From Arthrobacter sp. Edens01 (GTDB lineage: Bacteria > Actinomycetota > Actinomycetes > Actinomycetales > Micrococcaceae): DNA of 64,000 nt. The notes under the pieces are model-generated. The model saw nothing but the letters and a program-made list of their open reading frames with translations, was not told the origin of the DNA and made no database searches. A program made the position numbers and the translations under genes. Position 1 is the stretch's first letter. Every line of letters starts with the position of its first letter. Where the stretch lies: positions 1,412,300 through 1,476,299 of the forward strand of contig NZ_LKIU01000005.1 of the NCBI RefSeq assembly GCF_001307035.1. The letters run 5' to 3'. Below, piece by piece: positions 61,519 through 64,000 of the stretch.

Positions 61519-62310
61519 ATGGAAGCCGACCAGCAGCTCCGATTCGCGGCGCAGCTGCAGCAGGCTGGATGCGTCTTCGCACTGGAAGAGGCGGACCTGC
61601 TTCTACGCGGTGCTTCCTCAGCGAGCGAGGCAGAGAGCCTGCTTCGGCGGCGGCTCACGGGCGAACCGCTTGAATATGTGCTGGGCTGGGCAGAGTTCCT
61701 GGGACGGCGTGTGCACGTGTATCCGGGTGTCTTCATTCCGCGCCGGCGCACGGAGTTCCTCGCCGCTGCGGCACTCGAGTCCGCGAACCGCCGGAACGCC
61801 CCTGTAATCCTGGATCTGTGCTGTGGCAGCGGCGCACTAAGTACCGTCTTTGCCGCGGCTATCCCCCAGGTGGAACTGCACGCGGCGGATCTAGCGCCGG
61901 AGGCAGTCGCCGCCGCCCGCACGAATCTGGGTGGGCAGGCGCAGGTATACCAGGGGGACCTGTTCGACGCCCTGCCCCGGCACCTGCGCGGGAGGATCGA
62001 CGTAGTTGTTGCCAATGCTCCCTACGTTCCTACGGAGCAGCTGCCCTTCCTCCCCCGGGAGGCCCGTATTCATGAACCCGCCGCCGCACTGGACGGCGGC
62101 AGGGAGGGGCTGGAACTGCTCCGCCGGATCGCCGCCCAGGCACCGCAATGGCTAAGCCGGGGCGGGGAACTGCTGGCTGAGTGCAGCGGCGGCCAGGCCA
62201 CGGACCTGGCTGAGGATTTCGCCGCCGCCGGGTTTGACGCAGCAGTCCGCACCGACACGGACACCGCCACAGCGGTGGTGTCCGGCACGCTGAAGAACCG
62301 TTACGTCTAG
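61519..62310 (+). CDS. Protein N5-glutamine methyltransferase-like (PrmC/HemK family)
   Basis: 263 residues. VYPGVFIPRRRTEFLA, ILDLCCGSGALSTVFAAAIP (SAM motif I), HAADLAPEAVAAARTNLGG and the catalytic tetrapeptide region VVANAPYVPTEQL. Canonical PrmC and N6/N5 methyltransferases have NPPY; here it is NAPY, a variant of a PrmC-like subgroup in actinobacteria. The substrate may be a release factor or another protein. AAGGAG precedes ATG 61519, preferred over GTG 61489. Confidence 0.85.
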   Translation: MEADQQLRFAAQLQQAGCVFALEEADLLLRGASSASEAESLLRRRLTGEPLEYVLGWAEFLGRRVHVYPGVFIPRRRTEFLAAAALESANRRNAPVILDLCCGSGALSTVFAAAIPQVELHAADLAPEAVAAARTNLGGQAQVYQGDLFDALPRHLRGRIDVVVANAPYVPTEQLPFLPREARIHEPAAALDGGREGLELLRRIAAQAPQWLSRGGELLAECSGGQATDLAEDFAAAGFDAAVRTDTDTATAVVSGTLKNRYV

Positions 62311-63599
62311 GCTGCGGGCGCGGCCTGTCCGGCTTCGTTCCCGGCATCGGCCACAGTCCCGGCGCCGGCATCCATTGCTGCATCCGACACCCGGTGCCCT
62401 TCGAGGAACTCGGCAATCCGGTTGACTGCGTCGCGGATGTCTTCCTCGGCGGGCAGGATCACGAACCGGAAGTGGTCAGGGGCAGGCCAATGGAACGCAG
62501 TGCCCTGCGAGACCAGGATCTTCTGTTCCTCCAGCAGATCCAGGACAAACTTCTCGTCGTCGTCGAACGGATACATGCCCCGGTCCAGTTTCGGAAACAG
62601 GTACATGGCACCGGACGCGGGCACACAGCTGACGCCGGGGATCTGATTGAGGAGCCGGCAGGCGAGGTCGCTCTGCTCAGCGAGGCGGCCGCCGGGCTTC
62701 ACCAGGTCATTGATGCTCTGGTATCCGCCCAGGGACGTCTGAATTGCATGCTGTGCCGGCACGTTGGGGCACAGGCGCAGGGACGCCAGCAGGTCCAGTG
62801 ACTCCCGGTAGCTGGCGGTGTCCGCCCGCTTTCCCGTGATCGCCACCCAGCCGGCCCGGTAGCCGGGCATCCGGTAGGCCTTCGACAGTCCGGAGAAAGT
62901 CAACACCGGAAGGTCACCCGCCAGCGAGGCCGTATGGATGTGTTCTGCACCCCGGTAGAGGATCTTTTCGTAGATCTCGTCCGAAAAAAGCACCAGGTTG
63001 TAGCGGCGGGCCAGGTCGACGAACTGCTCAAGGATGTGCCGGGGGTAGACCGCGCCGGTGGGGTTGTTCGGATTGATGATGACGATCGCACGGGTGCGGT
63101 CGCTGATCTTGGCTTCGAGGTCGGCCATGTCCGGCCACCAGTTGTTCTCCTCGTCGCAGGCATAATGAACGGCTTCTCCGCCGGAGAGCATCACCGAGGC
63201 CGTCCACAACGGATAGTCCGGTGATGGAATCAGCACCTGGTCGCCGGCCTCCAGGAACGCCTGCAGGGTCATTGAGATCAGTTCACTGACCCCGTTGCCA
63301 ACCCAGATGTCATCGACGCCAATCTGCATCAGTCCGCGGGTCTGGTAGTACTGCGAGATCGCGGTCCGGGCTGAGTAAATGCCCTTGGAATCGCTGTAGC
63401 CCTGAGCTCCGCGCAGGTGGTGGATCATGTCAACCACGATTGATTCCGGAGCTTCGAGTCCGAACGGTGCCGGATCACCGAGATTCATCTTCAGGATGCG
63501 CTGCCCCGCCGCCTCCATCTGCTTGGCGACGGCCTGTACCGGCCCCCTCAGGTCGTAGCGGATGTTCTGCAAACGGCTGGAATTCTGCATCAGGGGCAT
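62307..63599 (-). CDS. alaA: PLP-dependent aminotransferase, AlaA-like
   Basis: 430 residues of fold-type I class I aminotransferases. LNLGDP-like MNLGDPAPFG, GVSELISMTLQAFLEAGDQVLIPSPDYPLW, INPNNPTGAVY, FSDEIYEKILY and the PLP lysine in SGLSKAYRMPGYRAGW. This spelling fits AlaA/AvtA-type alanine aminotransferases (pyruvate to alanine). The C-terminal 25 residues are Ala/Gly-rich. Convergent 4-base overlap with the PrmC-like gene. Confidence 0.9.
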   Translation of the reverse strand: MPLMQNSSRLQNIRYDLRGPVQAVAKQMEAAGQRILKMNLGDPAPFGLEAPESIVVDMIHHLRGAQGYSDSKGIYSARTAISQYYQTRGLMQIGVDDIWVGNGVSELISMTLQAFLEAGDQVLIPSPDYPLWTASVMLSGGEAVHYACDEENNWWPDMADLEAKISDRTRAIVIINPNNPTGAVYPRHILEQFVDLARRYNLVLFSDEIYEKILYRGAEHIHTASLAGDLPVLTFSGLSKAYRMPGYRAGWVAITGKRADTASYRESLDLLASLRLCPNVPAQHAIQTSLGGYQSINDLVKPGGRLAEQSDLACRLLNQIPGVSCVPASGAMYLFPKLDRGMYPFDDDEKFVLDLLEEQKILVSQGTAFHWPAPDHFRFVILPAEEDIRDAVNRIAEFLEGHRVSDAAMDAGAGTVADAGNEAGQAAPAA

Positions 63600-63680
63600 G
63601 ATCGGATTTTCCCACCGCGGCGGCTCCGAACCAAACCGGCACAGGACAAAGCGGTTCCAGGCACCCCACGGCCTGAGGTG

Positions 63681-64000
63681 TTAGGCGGCGCGGGGAGCGT
63701 GCTTTTCCACGTCCGCCGCCGCTTCGCGGACTCCGCGCATCCGGTCGTAGAGGAACGAGAACAGCAGGGCCAGCACCACGGCGATCAGAACGATGATTCC
63801 CATCCCGATCAGCCCTGCCTGCAGGCCGGCGGAGGCTTCGGCGTCGTAGTAAAGGATCGCTTTGTTGGCGATAGTCATCTGGTACAGCGGCTCGCCGCGG
63901 GCAATAAAGGCGAAGAATCCGGGGAGCGTTTCCAGCGGCACCACACCGGTAGCAGCCGGAAGGCCCATGAACACCACGTAGATCAGCGACAGCACCATGC
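63681..64000 (-). CDS. Membrane protein, SNG1/YhgE-like family, C-terminal part
   Basis: The frame is open to the right edge of the window, so this is the C-terminal approximately 106 residues. LPAATGVVPLETLPGFFAFIARGEPLYQMT, ILYYDAEASAGLQAG and the last helix LIGMGIIVLIAVVLALLFSFLYDR resemble the tail of the DUF3533/YhgE-type membrane proteins related to ABC-2 permeases. The basic tail ends KHAPRAA. Function unknown. Confidence 0.72.
   Translation of the reverse strand, partial: MVLSLIYVVFMGLPAATGVVPLETLPGFFAFIARGEPLYQMTIANKAILYYDAEASAGLQAGLIGMGIIVLIAVVLALLFSFLYDRMRGVREAAADVEKHAPRAA

Overview
The window looks like ordinary chromosomal DNA of a high-GC Gram-positive bacterium, most likely an actinobacterium of the Micrococcaceae (Arthrobacter-like). 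The evidence is the strong G/C bias at third codon positions, frequent GTG/TTG starts, a CarD-type transcription factor, stand-alone LigC-type and LigD-polymerase-type repair proteins, a FolP2-like pterin enzyme, an NlpC/P60 hydrolase gene behind a c-di-AMP riboswitch, and SAM-IV-like riboswitch control of metQNI. The genus is inference; no rRNA or tRNA gene is visible. I see no insertion sequence, prophage or CRISPR array.

Layout. 1-7 kb: end of an MHS-type MFS transporter, an ABC1/UbiB-like kinase, a GH3 glycosidase, a hotdog thioesterase and an SDR enzyme. The GH3 tail and the SDR head carry the same roughly 70-residue module. 7-11.5 kb: LigC, then a FolP2-like/RibD-like pair converging on lpdA. 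11.5-17 kb: two paralogous type-B carboxylesterases on either side of a small membrane protein and an ABC-F ATPase. 17-24.5 kb: an NAD(P)-binding protein, a plsC-like/galT/galK run, a methyltransferase, an alpha/beta hydrolase, a GT2 glycosyltransferase and a nitroreductase. 24.5-30.8 kb: LigD-type polymerase, an MFS exporter with a palindromic operator, a VOC protein, and a four-gene operon (HTH regulator, frame-disrupted membrane protein, ABC ATPase, ABC permease).

30.9-38.9 kb: a DUF302 protein, a YciO/Sua5 protein, a lipoprotein fusing an alkaline phosphatase to a glycerophosphodiesterase, a conserved unknown, a CstR-like repressor divergent from a Cys-rich mini-protein with two palindromic sites between them, a membrane glycerophosphodiesterase and an MpaB-type oxygenase. 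39-47.6 kb: a KtrA/KtrB-type potassium pair, XdhC, a DNA alkylation-repair (HEAT) protein, small unknowns, an MBL-fold hydrolase, the riboswitch-controlled LysM-NlpC/P60 protein and CarD. 47.6-54.3 kb: HrpB helicase, metQNI behind a SAM riboswitch, and a macrolide-phosphotransferase-like protein. 54.2-64 kb: a two-component system with a secreted acidic protein, a TetR-SDR pair with a palindromic operator, a molybdate operon (Hth/TOBE regulator, modA, modB, modC), a PrmC-like methyltransferase, an AlaA-like aminotransferase and the end of a membrane protein.

Connections. Phosphate-ester scavenging appears twice (AP-GDPD fusion and membrane GDPD). Molybdenum appears twice (modABC, xdhC). K+/c-di-AMP themes meet in ktrAB and the ydaO-type riboswitch. 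Several regulator genes (30256-, 56741-, 61403-) have no Shine-Dalgarno and a -10-like hexamer 6-7 nt before the start codon, so they look leaderless. Start codons below were chosen by Shine-Dalgarno or leaderless spacing, and often differ from the longest open frame.
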